Shown here piece after piece: positions 45,481 through 55,122 of a stretch of DNA of 64,000 nt; the stretch's first letter is position 1; every line of letters starts with the position of its first letter. Origin of the DNA: MFD09286-c1 sp963701015 (GTDB lineage: Bacteria > Bacteroidota > Bacteroidia > Bacteroidales > DTGW01); contig OY969556.1 of NCBI GenBank assembly GCA_963701015.1, positions 4,340,001 to 4,404,000 of the forward strand. Reading direction: 5' to 3'. The notes under the pieces are model-generated. The model did not search any database and was not told the origin of the DNA. It worked only from the letters and a program-made list of their open reading frames with translations. Position numbers and translations under genes: made by a program.

Positions 45481-47043
45481 TTAATATCCAGGATTTTGGG
45501 TAACAATACCGCGGCTTTCAATTATAACTGAACTAGGTATAGGAAATAAAGTATCCCTGTCAGTTACACCTGCTGCTCTTTGAAGCGCCTGTTCAGTAAA
45601 TTTACCATGCCTTATTAGGTCCTGGCGACGAGCTCCTTCGCAATATAACTCACGGCCTCTTTCATCTAAGATTGAATCACGAAAAGCTTCTTTTGTTGGA
45701 ATATTTGTGCTGTTCCAATCGAATGCGACACCCCCGGCTCTTTCCCTAACTTGGTTCACATATTGGTAGGCCTCAGTTGGACCTCGTTGTTCGTTTATTG
45801 CTTCAGCCAATGAAAGTAGCACTTCAGCATAGCGAAATACTACCCAATCATTCACAAATATTGGTCCTTGTGTTGAACCCGAAGCATATTGAACATTTGT
45901 ATATTTCATAGGAATTGCACCACTCATTCCAGTACTTTGGTTTCGTATTTTCCCTTTCGAATTGTAATATGTTGCTATAATAGTTTTAGTCCTGTTATCT
46001 GTAGAATCAAATTTTTCATAAAACGACCACGGCATCCAATAGCCATACCAACCATTAACATTGGCACTAACTTTTGTTGAGCTATAACCTAAATTACCTG
46101 TTGCAAAATCTCCCGGGAAAATTGGAGCAAACCAATAACAAGGTGAGGCTGAATTGCATGGAAAAGCATATATAACTTCATCATTTGACCCTGTTGTGCC
46201 TGAAATATTAAAAACATCGGAATAATTGGGAAGAAGTTTATAGTAATTCATACTCACAATATCTGTAGCTGCTGCCTCGGCTTTAGCCCATTGTCGGTTA
46301 TGCATATAAAGTTTAAGCAGTAACATTTTTGCCACTCCTTTTGATACTCTGCCCCAATTCGAAGCATCACCATTATAATGATCGGGGAAGGTGTTAATTG
46401 CAATAGCATTCTTCAAATCCGATTCAATGGTGTCACAATAAGCTTCTTTTGTCATTCTTGGTTTAATAGTAGTATCATTAAGTGTTGCCGGATTCAGCCT
46501 TACGTTGAGCGGACCGAAAAAATCGTACAAAGTGTACATGAGCCATGCCCTTAATGTATATGCTTCTGCCAGATATTGGTCTTTAATGGCACTTGCTACT
46601 GTAGTATTAGTTTGTATTTTATTGATAATTTCAGTGGCTCTGGCAACGTATCTTATTTTTGGATATGTTGGCTCAGTTGGGTTTGCACCTGTAGTAAGAT
46701 ATGTTGATGATCCCCATGTATAGCTATAGAGGTTTGCATCCCATGCTGAATTGAAGTTAAGCTCGTCTGATAACAACATGCTTCGAACGACATATGTTTT
46801 AATATCAATGTTATATAGGCTTGCATACCAGGTATTTACTCCTTGGTCCGTTGTGCCCCAATTTGTTGAGAAACAATTATAGAGACCAACAACTGCATTA
46901 TTTAAATCATCCGCAGTTTTATAAAAATTATCAGGTGTTAGCGAACTAGTAATTACCGGTTGAAGTTCTTTTTCGCATCCGGATAGTCCAACAATGAATG
47001 TTGAAATTAGGATAATGTATATTTTATATTTTATTGATTTCAT
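45481..47043 (-). CDS. SusD/RagB family nutrient-binding outer-membrane lipoprotein
   Basis: A 520-residue surface lipoprotein: signal with lipobox GLSGC (lipidated Cys23), then the SusD alpha-helical TPR scaffold (YKTADDLNNAVVGLYNCFST, AEAYTLRAWLMYTLYDFFGP LN). The C-terminal SusD signature includes RYAEVLLSLAEAINEQRGPT, YQYVNQVRERAG, DSILDERGRELYCEGARRQD LIRHGKF and the final LFPIPSSVI. SusD caps the SusC transporter and captures oligosaccharides. It begins 23 bases after the susC stop, the usual coupled arrangement. The ligand is inferred to be galactan fragments from neighbouring enzymes. Confidence 0.95.
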   Translation of the reverse strand: MKSIKYKIYIILISTFIVGLSGCEKELQPVITSSLTPDNFYKTADDLNNAVVGLYNCFSTNWGTTDQGVNTWYASLYNIDIKTYVVRSMLLSDELNFNSAWDANLYSYTWGSSTYLTTGANPTEPTYPKIRYVARATEIINKIQTNTTVASAIKDQYLAEAYTLRAWLMYTLYDFFGPLNVRLNPATLNDTTIKPRMTKEAYCDTIESDLKNAIAINTFPDHYNGDASNWGRVSKGVAKMLLLKLYMHNRQWAKAEAAATDIVSMNYYKLLPNYSDVFNISGTTGSNDEVIYAFPCNSASPCYWFAPIFPGDFATGNLGYSSTKVSANVNGWYGYWMPWSFYEKFDSTDNRTKTIIATYYNSKGKIRNQSTGMSGAIPMKYTNVQYASGSTQGPIFVNDWVVFRYAEVLLSLAEAINEQRGPTEAYQYVNQVRERAGGVAFDWNSTNIPTKEAFRDSILDERGRELYCEGARRQDLIRHGKFTEQALQRAAGVTDRDTLFPIPSSVIIESRGIVTQNPGY

Positions 47044-47066
47044 ATTACTATTTTTTATCAGTTGTT

Positions 47067-50000
47067 TTAAAAAGAAATATTGACTCCAAATGTTGTAGAT
47101 CTTGTTTGTGGGTATGGATTAGCCTCGGTTATTTCCGGGTCAACTCCTTTATAATTTGTAAATACATACAAGTTTTGAAGATCTAAATATATTCTTGCTG
47201 ATTTTATATTTATCTTTTTTGTCCATGTTTCAGGAAGATTAACACCTAATGTTATATTTTTTATTCTTGCAAAACTTCCATCTACCAACCAAAAATCATT
47301 GGTAATACCACCATAAATCCCTGAGCTTACAGTTGTATTGGACGAAGGATTAGAGCCGGTATAAGGGTTGGTATTATTTGACAAACCAGGATAAATACCG
47401 TTTTGATTATCGTTTGAATATACATTCTTAATATCTTTAATTGTATTGTAAGGAATAGTTTTGTCTGAAATTGCTGTAGGACTTAAAAAGTTCATATATC
47501 CGTTTGGCAATTTACGACCCAATAATCCGTAGATATAAATATTTAAATCGAATATTGAATAACGGAAAGTATTATTAAATCCAAAACTCCATTTTGGAGT
47601 ACCATCACAAAGCATAACCACATCCTTATCATCCAGTTTGCCATCTTTATTAATATCAACATATTTTAACTGACCTGGTTTAATTAGGTTACGACTTCCC
47701 ATATTTACAGCATATCCAACTGTATCCTGGCTAGTTTTAATAATGCCGGCGGTTTTCCAACCATAAACTGCATTTACCGGATCGTTTGGCTTAATCCATG
47801 ATGCTAAAGCCACATTTGGGTTTCTGGTAAGCCAATTCAAACTATAGGTTGAAAGTGTAATATTTGTAGTCCATTTAAACTTATTCACGAAGTTGTTTGT
47901 AGTTACCGCAAATTCCCAACCTTTGCTTTTTTGTGAACCTACATTTGCAGCTATTGTTCCTACTGGAGCATCAGATGGCATTAGATTATAACTAATTAAA
48001 TCACGTTTGGTTTTATTAAAATAATCAATTGTTGCGGTAATACGATTTGCCAATATGCCCAAATCAAGTCCAATGTTAAAGGTAGCATCAGTTTCCCATG
48101 TCAGATTTGGATTGTCAATTTGCGACAAGGCTACACCAGGGTATTGTGTTGAGCCAATAAGAAAAGGATAACCTGAATTGTAAAGTGTATATGGATTGTT
48201 TCCAATATAGCCTTCATTTCCTGCAGTACCGTAGCCTAATCGTAATTTAGTTTCTGAAATAAATACAAGATCACTCATAAAGCTTTCTTTATTAATTTTC
48301 CATGCACCTGAAATGCCAGGGAAAAATCCGCTTTTTTTGTTCTGAGCAAATATGCTGCTTGCATCATTTCGTCCAACAAACGATAACATATACTTATCTT
48401 GAAGAGAATAATTTACTCTAAAGAATTCTGAAATTTTTGTTCGCTGTGATGAAAAAGATGAAATATATTCTGCATCCTTATTGGTTGCAATACTTACATT
48501 ATTATACGAGAATGCATCAGTGAAAAAATTATAGGCAACTAAGCCAAACCCATCAATGATGGTCTTATAATACCCAGTTCCACCAACAATTGTTAAACTG
48601 CTGTTTCCAAAAGTGTGGTTATAATCGAAATAAGCTTCAGAGCTATAATTATCTGTTCTTTTAGTCAAAAGTTGAGCACAACCATCAGGAACTTGGACAT
48701 TGTGAACCTCTTTTGGCAAATAAAAATACCGGTTATCAGTTTTGCGGTCCATACCACCAACCAAATGGAGTTTTAGATCATTTAATAGTTTTATTTCAAT
48801 TTTCGGATCGGCCATAAACCTGTTACTTCTCGTATAATCTTGTATAATTAAAAATGCGGCAGGATTAGTTACTTTATTGTCGAATGTTTTTGAATAGTTA
48901 CCTAAACTATCTTTAATTCCAACGGTAGGACTAAAAACATAGGCAGCCTGGAGCATGTTATCTTTTTCAGGACCACCGGCACTTGAACCTGTTGATGAAT
49001 TATTTGCATTTATTTGGCTTGCCGACATATTTATTATGGCTTTTACCCTGTCGTTTATTTGCTGTTCAGCATTTATACGTCCTGTATATCTGTCGAACGT
49101 GGAGTTTTTTAATAAACCATTATTTCCATAATAATTAAATGAAGCATAAACTTTAGTGTATTCGGTACCTCCCGACATTGAAATGTTATGTTCGTTTAAC
49201 ATACCATCTCTCATAATTTCATTTAACCAATCGGTTCCTTGTCCGGCTGCTTTAATTGCAGCATCTGAAAAATATGTTGAAATGCCTGTAATGTCTGGAG
49301 TTGTAGTATTAGTTCCATAAACGCCACTTCCATCATTAATCATTGCCTGGTCCATAAGAAATCTATTGTGCTGGGTCATAAATTCCTGGGCATTCATTAA
49401 CTGAAAATAATTTTTTGGCGTTTGAGTGGTATAGCTTCCCCGATAATCAACACTAACTTTGCCTGCTTTGCCTTTTTTAGTGGTAATAAGTATTACTCCA
49501 TCGGCAGCTGCTGATCCATAGATGGCTGCAGCACTCGCATCTTTTAAAATGTCAACTGTTTCAATATCATCTGGATTAAGTCCGTTAAGAGGATCTCTAT
49601 CTACACCACCACTGTATCCAACCAATGTAGTATTTAAACCCGGATCGGAATTTTGATTATTCGAATTTACATCATTAGGATTTGGGTTTGACAAAATAGG
49701 TACACCGTCTATAACATATAGTGGATTTGAACCTCCACGAATATTGACATTTAAACGACTGCCTGGTTGGGCACTTACTGAAGTTAAGGTTAAGCCTGCA
49801 GCTCTTCCTTGCAGCATTTGATCAACCGATGTAGTTGCAATTAAATTTACATCTTTTGTCTTAACACTGGATACAGAGCCGGTTAAGTCAATTTTACGTG
49901 TAGTACCATAACCTACAACTACTACTTCATCAATAGCAGATGTTTGTGGTTCAAGTTTTACATCAATGGTGGACTTTGATCCAACTGCAACTTCCTGATT

Positions 50001-50237
50001 TTTATAGCCCAAAAATGAAAAGTTAAGTGTTTTACTTGAATCTGAGATTGTAATTTTATAATTACCTTCTACATCGGTAATGGTTCCGATTGTTGATCCT
50101 TTAATAACAACACTCGCACCAATTATGGCTTCGCCTGTCGATCCGTCTACAACCTTTCCCGAAACGCTGATTTGTTGGGAATACAAGCTAAATGACGAGC
50201 AGACTAGAAAAATTAATGAGTATAAGAATCTTTTCAT
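47067..50237 (-). CDS. SusC/RagA family TonB-linked outer-membrane transporter
   Basis: A 1056-residue TonB-dependent transporter. After the signal peptide comes a carboxypeptidase-regulatory-like domain (VSGKVVDGSTGEAIIGASVV, residues about 23-105). The SusC-specific motif EVVVVGYGTTRKIDLTGSVS, the plug (YVIDGVPI, LKDASAAAIYGSAAADGVIL) and a 22-strand barrel ending in a terminal aromatic residue (FGVNISF) follow. It imports oligosaccharides captured by SusD, powered by TonB-ExbBD. It is the first structural gene of the locus, with the HTCS regulator encoded upstream on the same strand, 431 bp away. Confidence 0.96.
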   Translation of the reverse strand: MKRFLYSLIFLVCSSFSLYSQQISVSGKVVDGSTGEAIIGASVVIKGSTIGTITDVEGNYKITISDSSKTLNFSFLGYKNQEVAVGSKSTIDVKLEPQTSAIDEVVVVGYGTTRKIDLTGSVSSVKTKDVNLIATTSVDQMLQGRAAGLTLTSVSAQPGSRLNVNIRGGSNPLYVIDGVPILSNPNPNDVNSNNQNSDPGLNTTLVGYSGGVDRDPLNGLNPDDIETVDILKDASAAAIYGSAAADGVILITTKKGKAGKVSVDYRGSYTTQTPKNYFQLMNAQEFMTQHNRFLMDQAMINDGSGVYGTNTTTPDITGISTYFSDAAIKAAGQGTDWLNEIMRDGMLNEHNISMSGGTEYTKVYASFNYYGNNGLLKNSTFDRYTGRINAEQQINDRVKAIINMSASQINANNSSTGSSAGGPEKDNMLQAAYVFSPTVGIKDSLGNYSKTFDNKVTNPAAFLIIQDYTRSNRFMADPKIEIKLLNDLKLHLVGGMDRKTDNRYFYLPKEVHNVQVPDGCAQLLTKRTDNYSSEAYFDYNHTFGNSSLTIVGGTGYYKTIIDGFGLVAYNFFTDAFSYNNVSIATNKDAEYISSFSSQRTKISEFFRVNYSLQDKYMLSFVGRNDASSIFAQNKKSGFFPGISGAWKINKESFMSDLVFISETKLRLGYGTAGNEGYIGNNPYTLYNSGYPFLIGSTQYPGVALSQIDNPNLTWETDATFNIGLDLGILANRITATIDYFNKTKRDLISYNLMPSDAPVGTIAANVGSQKSKGWEFAVTTNNFVNKFKWTTNITLSTYSLNWLTRNPNVALASWIKPNDPVNAVYGWKTAGIIKTSQDTVGYAVNMGSRNLIKPGQLKYVDINKDGKLDDKDVVMLCDGTPKWSFGFNNTFRYSIFDLNIYIYGLLGRKLPNGYMNFLSPTAISDKTIPYNTIKDIKNVYSNDNQNGIYPGLSNNTNPYTGSNPSSNTTVSSGIYGGITNDFWLVDGSFARIKNITLGVNLPETWTKKINIKSARIYLDLQNLYVFTNYKGVDPEITEANPYPQTRSTTFGVNISF

Positions 50238-50668
50238 AAAAATTGTTTTTTGTTAGTTAGTGTATAATTTATAAATCCCGAATAAGTAATACTATTATTG
50301 TAATGAATACTATGACTATTAAAAAAATGAGAAGTAACTCGTGTAAATGTGTTTTAATTTTATGGTGTAGTTTCATGGTGAATGAGAAATTACATTATTG
50401 CGACTATGATGTTAATGGCATCAAATATATCCCTATAATGAGGCTAACATTGAATTCAATTCCACCAAAAATCAACACAATTCATACATAATGAACATGA
50501 ATCATACAGATTAGGACAGAAATCGTACATTGATATTATTAGAAGTTGTAAAATTTTAAAATTTAATTTGGGAAAATATGGACAATAGTTTGAATGATTT
50601 TTAATGAATCAAACTATAAAATAAGAATAGTAGTAAACTGTGAGGCTATGAAATCAAATATTGATTAA
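50238..50668. other. 431-bp intergenic region between HTCS and susC
   Basis: This should hold the susC promoter and the HTCS binding site. I see no TAnnTTTG element with good spacing and no clear direct repeat. A 62-codon plus-strand frame at 50303-50491 has no family features and is not called. Confidence 0.5.
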
Positions 50669-53600
50669 TTATTTCTTTGCCATAAATTCTTTTGGTGTTA
50701 CACCAAATTCCTCTTGAAAGCATTTAGCGAAATAGGATGTATTTGTAAACCCAACATCGTACATAACTTGTGAAACATTTCCCTGATGAGTAGATAATAA
50801 ATTTGCAGCTTTTTTTAACCGCAATTTTCTAATTAATTCATTGGTTGATAAATCAGTAAGTGATTTAATTTTTCGATATAAATGAGTGGAACTTATACCT
50901 ACTTCATTGCTAATATCATCAACACCAAGTTCTGGCTCAGCTATTTTGCTTTCAATATAATTAATAACTTTATTAAGCAATTGTTCATCGAGTGACGAAA
51001 GTGTTGGAGTATTTGGTATAATTGTATATTCCTTTTGAAAAAATCTTCTTAATTTATTTCTTTGTTCAATTAACTTTTCAACTCTTATTATAAGAAGTTT
51101 TTGATCAAATGGTTTTGATATATAATCATCAGCACCAGTTGATATTCCTTTTAATTTATCTTCCAAAGATGACAAAGCAGTTAGAAGTATAATAGGAATA
51201 TGGCTTAAATGAATATCTGTTTTAATTCTTTCGCAAACTTCAAATCCACTCATTCCGGGCATCATAATATCTGAAATCATCAAATCGGGTGCTTCTTTTA
51301 TGGCAATTTTTAAACCTGTTTCGCCTGACATTGCATATAATATTTTATAGCTTCCTTCTAATAATTTTCCAATAAATTTAATAAGTTCAATATCATCTTC
51401 AATTATTAGTATTACAGGTGCATTTTTAACTGTCGGCTCATCAAATTCTATTAAATCTATGTTTTCAGTACTAATTTGTAAGTCAGGTTCATCCTTATAT
51501 AAGAGTGTTATATTTTGATTATTTGAAGAATATTCAGGCTCAATTTTGATATTTTTTTCAACAAAAAATGATGGATGAACAGATAACTTTACAGTAAATT
51601 CTGAACCTTGGTTCGGCGTGCTATTTACATTAATATTTCCTAAATGCATTATTGCCAAATCTTTACACAATGTCAATCCAATACCGGTTCCTCTTATCAT
51701 TTGACCTCCGGGTTGGTTGATCTGATAAAAACTTTTAAATATTTCATTAATTTTATCTTGTGAAATACCTATTCCGGTATCTGAAACTTTAATTACCATA
51801 TAGGAAATATTATCCTTATCTGGTATAATTTCTTCTTCTTTTTCATTTAAAAATACAACGGATAAACTGACTTTTCCACCTGAAGGTGTAAATTTGAAGG
51901 CGTTTGATAATAAATTATATACAATGGTTTCAACAATATGTTCGTCAAACCATATAATTGCAGAATTTATTTTTAAATTTACTGTATATGCCAGTTTGTT
52001 GCTTTTTGCTTTGGCATTAAATAAATTGGCAATATCTTGCAGTAGATGTATAACATTATTTTTTGAGATTTTTAATTCAAAATTTCCTGTTTCAATTTTT
52101 CTAAATTCGAGCAATTGGTTTATCAAATGTAATAATCGTTTACTTCCTGATTGTATTAATAACAATTGATCTTTTGCTTTCTTTTCAATTTTTTCAAATG
52201 TCAACAATTTTTCCAAAGGGCCTATAATCAGTGTTAAAGGTGTTCTGAATTCATGAGATATATTGGTGAAAAATCTTAACTTTAAATCGTTATATTCTTC
52301 CATTCTTTGACGATCGAGTTTTTGCAATTGAATTTCATGTTTAAATCTTGCCCTGGTTAAAATTTGACTTCTGAAAAAATAAAGCAACAATAGTAGAATA
52401 AATGCATAGATAATAAATGCCCAGCCCGTTTCCCAAATTGCCGGCAAAACAGTAATATTTATACTTGTAACTTTATCATTCCAAATGCCGTCTTCATTAG
52501 TTGATTTTACTTTAAATGTGTAATTTCCTGGACGCAAATGCGAATAAGTCGCATATCGTTTTTTAGCATCAGTATATAACCAGCCTATATCAAAGTTCTC
52601 AAGTTTATATGCATACTTAATTTTATTTTGTGATTTATATATTACTGCTGCAAATTCAAATGTAAATGGATAGTCTCTTCGTGATAATTCAATGTTTTTT
52701 GTAAAAAGAATTGATTTTGTAAGTACTTTTTCACCATCATTTTGTTGGGTAACTAAAACAGATTTATTGAAAAGCAGAAAATCGGTTATATATACGACTG
52801 GAAAATTTCGACTAATTATAATACTATCTGGTTGGAAATAATTTAACCCATTGATACCTCCAAAATACATTTCCCCTGTTTTATCGTGGAAATAAGCATT
52901 CCAATAGAATTGGTTGCTTTGCAAACCATCATCAATATTAAAATTTTGGAAAGTTTCTTTTTTGAAATTAAATTTAGATATTCCATTATTTGTACTCATC
53001 CATAAATTATTATGCTTATCTTCAAGTATGCCATAAATAATATTTCCAGATAAACCTTCCTTCTCGGTATAACACTTAAATTGGTATTGTATATTTCCTT
53101 TATTATCTTTAATTACAGATAGTTTATTCAACCCGCCGGTATAAGTACCTATCCATATATCTCCAGTTTCATCCTCATGAAGGCTAAATGTCCTGTTTTC
53201 GCTTATACTATTTATATTTTTAAAATCTTTTTTAAAGTGTATAATTGAATCAATTTCAGGCTTTGCATTATTTTTTAAAATTATTTTATTCAATCCATCA
53301 AATGTAGCTACCCAAAGGTTTCCATTATGATCTCTTATAATTTTATTAATTGATGATGCAGTCAGTTCATCATGGGCATTTGTTTCACTGTCAAACCTAT
53401 AAGCATATGATTTTTTTGTATTATAAATGTATAATCCACTATTGCAACCTAACCATATATTTCCAAAATTATCTTCCGATATATCACTTATAAAATCTGG
53501 TAATCCTGAATATATTCTCGAAAAAGTACCATTAATTTTATTCAATATATTTAATCCTCCACCCCATGTTCCAACCCATAATTCTCCCTTTGAATCTTCA

Positions 53601-54877
53601 AATATTGAACTAACAATATTATGACTTAAACTATTAGGATTATCAGGTTGATGTACATAATGAACAAAATTTCTACCATTATATTTATTTAGTCCGCCTC
53701 CATAAGTCCCAATCCATAATATTCCTTCTTTATCTTTATATATTGAACGGATGGTATTGCTTGACAAACTATTTGGGTTGCCTGGTTCATGCTTTATTAA
53801 GCCTATTTTTTTAGGCTTAATATCAAGAAGATTAATTCCATTATTCACTGTGCCAATCCATAAATGTCCTTTTTTGTCATAGAATAAATTGTCTATGTAA
53901 TTATCACTTAAACTATTGCTGTTGCTAGGATTATTTTCCCAGTGATAAAAAATACTTTCTTTAAGGTCATATTTATCTAATCCGCCTGATTTGGTTCCAA
54001 TCCAAAAGTCTCCTGACTCATCTTTAGTTATTGATGTTATTGAATTATCACTAATAGAACCATTATTTAATTTATCAGAAAAATAGTGTTTAAATGTTTC
54101 AGTTTGTGGATTAAATATATTTAATCCTTCTTCAGTTCCAATCCATATTTCTTTTTTATCATTTCTTTCAGCAATTGAAGTTATAATATTATTACTTAAC
54201 GAATTAGAAGTGTTAAAATAATGTTGATATACTTTTAATATGCCTTTGGTTTTACTAAATTTTATAAGTCCGTTATTTGTTCCAATCCAAAGAATATTGT
54301 TCAATCCATCGAATATTATTCTTACGTCACTAAAAGTATTTTGAGGGAAATTTTGATAATTCAAAGCAAACCTTTTAAACTTATTTGTTTTTAAATTTAG
54401 GCAACATAGACCATTATTGGTTCCTATCCACAATAGGGTATCATTATCCAAAAGCATTGAATTATGATGAAAAATAAAATTTGAAGGTAAACTTGTTGAA
54501 TCATTTATATCATTGAAAAATGAAGTGAATCGGTTTAAAACCGGATTATATTTGTTTAATCCTCCACCCTGGGTTCCAATCCAAAGATTACCTTTTGAAT
54601 CTTCAACAACTGTACTTATAAAATTATCTGAGATTGATAATGAATCGGATGAAATATGTTTGAACACTGTGAAATTATAGCCATCGTAACGATTAAGCCC
54701 ATCAATAGTACCTATCCATATAAAACCTTTGCTATCTTTAAAAACACAGGTTATTGAATTATTTGATAGTCCATTTTCTGTTGTTAATTGATGAAATAAT
54801 GTCTGATTCTTCTGGGAAAATCCCCAAATATTAGTAAATGAAATAAGTATTAGAATCAGATACTTTTTATAAAACAT
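50669..54877 (-). CDS. Hybrid two-component system regulator (HTCS)
   Basis: A 1402-residue one-protein signalling system. The signal peptide ends GFSQK. The periplasmic sensor consists of about 14 propeller repeats (SNNSITCVFKDSKGFIWIGT type, each with LWIGT or IWIGT) forming two seven-bladed propellers, then a Y_Y_Y domain (YAYKLENFDIGWLYTDA). One membrane helix is at about 815-837. The HisKA domain has phospho-accepting His875 (NISHEFRTPLTLIIGPLEKL), followed by an ATPase domain, a receiver with Asp1203 (LMISDIMMPGMSGFEVCERI) and an AraC-type DNA-binding domain at about 1305-1400 (VGISSTHLYRKIKSLTDLST). HTCS bind oligosaccharides between the propellers and activate adjacent susC operons. 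Confidence 0.95.
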   Translation of the reverse strand: MFYKKYLILILISFTNIWGFSQKNQTLFHQLTTENGLSNNSITCVFKDSKGFIWIGTIDGLNRYDGYNFTVFKHISSDSLSISDNFISTVVEDSKGNLWIGTQGGGLNKYNPVLNRFTSFFNDINDSTSLPSNFIFHHNSMLLDNDTLLWIGTNNGLCCLNLKTNKFKRFALNYQNFPQNTFSDVRIIFDGLNNILWIGTNNGLIKFSKTKGILKVYQHYFNTSNSLSNNIITSIAERNDKKEIWIGTEEGLNIFNPQTETFKHYFSDKLNNGSISDNSITSITKDESGDFWIGTKSGGLDKYDLKESIFYHWENNPSNSNSLSDNYIDNLFYDKKGHLWIGTVNNGINLLDIKPKKIGLIKHEPGNPNSLSSNTIRSIYKDKEGILWIGTYGGGLNKYNGRNFVHYVHQPDNPNSLSHNIVSSIFEDSKGELWVGTWGGGLNILNKINGTFSRIYSGLPDFISDISEDNFGNIWLGCNSGLYIYNTKKSYAYRFDSETNAHDELTASSINKIIRDHNGNLWVATFDGLNKIILKNNAKPEIDSIIHFKKDFKNINSISENRTFSLHEDETGDIWIGTYTGGLNKLSVIKDNKGNIQYQFKCYTEKEGLSGNIIYGILEDKHNNLWMSTNNGISKFNFKKETFQNFNIDDGLQSNQFYWNAYFHDKTGEMYFGGINGLNYFQPDSIIISRNFPVVYITDFLLFNKSVLVTQQNDGEKVLTKSILFTKNIELSRRDYPFTFEFAAVIYKSQNKIKYAYKLENFDIGWLYTDAKKRYATYSHLRPGNYTFKVKSTNEDGIWNDKVTSINITVLPAIWETGWAFIIYAFILLLLLYFFRSQILTRARFKHEIQLQKLDRQRMEEYNDLKLRFFTNISHEFRTPLTLIIGPLEKLLTFEKIEKKAKDQLLLIQSGSKRLLHLINQLLEFRKIETGNFELKISKNNVIHLLQDIANLFNAKAKSNKLAYTVNLKINSAIIWFDEHIVETIVYNLLSNAFKFTPSGGKVSLSVVFLNEKEEEIIPDKDNISYMVIKVSDTGIGISQDKINEIFKSFYQINQPGGQMIRGTGIGLTLCKDLAIMHLGNINVNSTPNQGSEFTVKLSVHPSFFVEKNIKIEPEYSSNNQNITLLYKDEPDLQISTENIDLIEFDEPTVKNAPVILIIEDDIELIKFIGKLLEGSYKILYAMSGETGLKIAIKEAPDLMISDIMMPGMSGFEVCERIKTDIHLSHIPIILLTALSSLEDKLKGISTGADDYISKPFDQKLLIIRVEKLIEQRNKLRRFFQKEYTIIPNTPTLSSLDEQLLNKVINYIESKIAEPELGVDDISNEVGISSTHLYRKIKSLTDLSTNELIRKLRLKKAANLLSTHQGNVSQVMYDVGFTNTSYFAKCFQEEFGVTPKEFMAKK

Positions 54878-55056
54878 CTTATATCAATTTTAGATATAAA
54901 CTTTTAATTCAGAAATATAGTAACATTTTTTAAATTAAGTGTTATTTGAACATATCTTATATTTTTTAATTATGAAAATGCTTATGTGAAGTTTTATTAC
55001 AACATCTATTTATTAACTTTTATTGAATATAAAATTAACTTTTCCTCCGCATAAAA

Positions 55057-55088
55057 TTGTTTTTATATCATAACATTACATATTTTCG
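55057..55088 (+). promoter_or_regulatory. Promoter candidate for arginine decarboxylase
   Basis: TTG (55057-55059), 21 bases, then TATTTTCG (55081-55088), one mismatch from TAnnTTTG. The start codon is 35 bases further on. Confidence 0.45.
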
Positions 55089-55122
55089 CAAATTATTTAA
55101 TAAGTTTTAAATTTGGGTTAAA

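Noticed and set aside
50303..50491. 62-codon plus-strand frame between HTCS and susC
   Set aside because: No recognisable motif or convincing start; it probably overlaps regulatory DNA.
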